From Kiloniellaceae bacterium (GTDB lineage: Bacteria > Pseudomonadota > Alphaproteobacteria > Kiloniellales > Kiloniellaceae), in assembly GCA_021776145.1 (NCBI GenBank), contig JAJFGM010000852.1:1-5196 (forward strand): a stretch of DNA of 5,196 nucleotides, in the 5' to 3' direction. Below, in pieces: positions 5,064 through 5,196 of the stretch. Both the position numbers and the translations under genes were made by a program. The stretch's first letter is position 1, and every line of letters starts with the position of its first letter. The notes beneath the pieces are model-generated. The model was given only the letters and a program-made list of their open reading frames with translations, ran no database searches and was not told where the DNA came from.

Positions 5064-5196
5064 GGATCCGCAGCCCTACTTATCCGCTTCAAGTAGATCG
5101 CATTTCGGTTATCGGGGCGCAAGCCTGGCTGGTTTACCCCAGACCCAGGCAGGTCCACGCGGCGGGAGACCGGAGTCAGCCGTAGAGCCAATCCGG
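5064..5196. other. Upstream region of the L,D-transpeptidase gene
   Basis: These 133 nt hold no convincing gene. They should contain the promoter of the minus-strand operon, but I see no strong -35/-10 pair and only a weak AGGG about 13 nt before the start codon. The main structure is the stem-loop at 5123-5150. Confidence 0.5.
5123..5150. repeat. Bulged stem-loop upstream of the L,D-transpeptidase gene
   Basis: GCCTGG (5123-5128) pairs with CCAGGC (5145-5150) and CTGG (5129-5132) with CCAG (5139-5142), giving ten pairs with a 2-nt AC bulge and the loop TTTACC. No T-run follows on either strand. It could be a 5' UTR element of the transpeptidase mRNA or the end of a neighbouring transcript. 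Confidence 0.45.

Noticed and set aside
4529..5185. 218-residue plus-strand open frame opposite the L,D-transpeptidase
   Set aside because: Composition is dominated by Pro, Arg and Ala, typical of the antisense of a high-GC gene; the opposite strand has a complete, motif-bearing enzyme.

Overview
The window comes from a high-GC proteobacterium. The protein families, the twin-arginine-exported YcbK homologue and the YcbB-type L,D-transpeptidase point to a Gram-negative, and overall flavour suggests Alphaproteobacteria. That placement is an inference from family resemblance; no rRNA or other marker is present. The left third is visibly less GC-rich than the right third.

Layout. Positions 2-445 (+) hold the 3' part of an NADPH-dependent FMN reductase cut by the window edge. 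After a 165-nt gap comes a complete DoxX-family membrane protein (611-1015, +). Directly after its stop lies a tandem array of five AGTGGCAGGGGTC units (1021-1092), followed by about 470 nt with no convincing gene (1093-1562). This stretch carries a perfect DnaA-box 9-mer inside an imperfect stem-loop and a doubtful minus-strand ORF. Next is a complete CorA-family divalent cation transporter (1563-2738, +) with a GMN motif and an odd Gly/Arg-rich repeated tail.

The right half is on the minus strand and converges on corA. An L,D-transpeptidase of the YcbB/LdtD type (5063-3447) is followed 84 nt downstream by a Tat-exported M15/DUF882 peptidase of the YcbK/MepK type (3362-2790). The same gene order, ycbB-ycbK, occurs in E. 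coli. Together they would make and cut 3-3 crosslinks in peptidoglycan. Positions 5064-5196 are the upstream region of this pair and contain a bulged stem-loop.

Functionally there are three units: a redox pair (flavin reductase plus DoxX), a metal transporter, and a periplasmic cell-wall remodelling pair. All five genes belong to known families. I found no convincing new system; the least explained material is the repeat-bearing intergenic block at 1016-1562.
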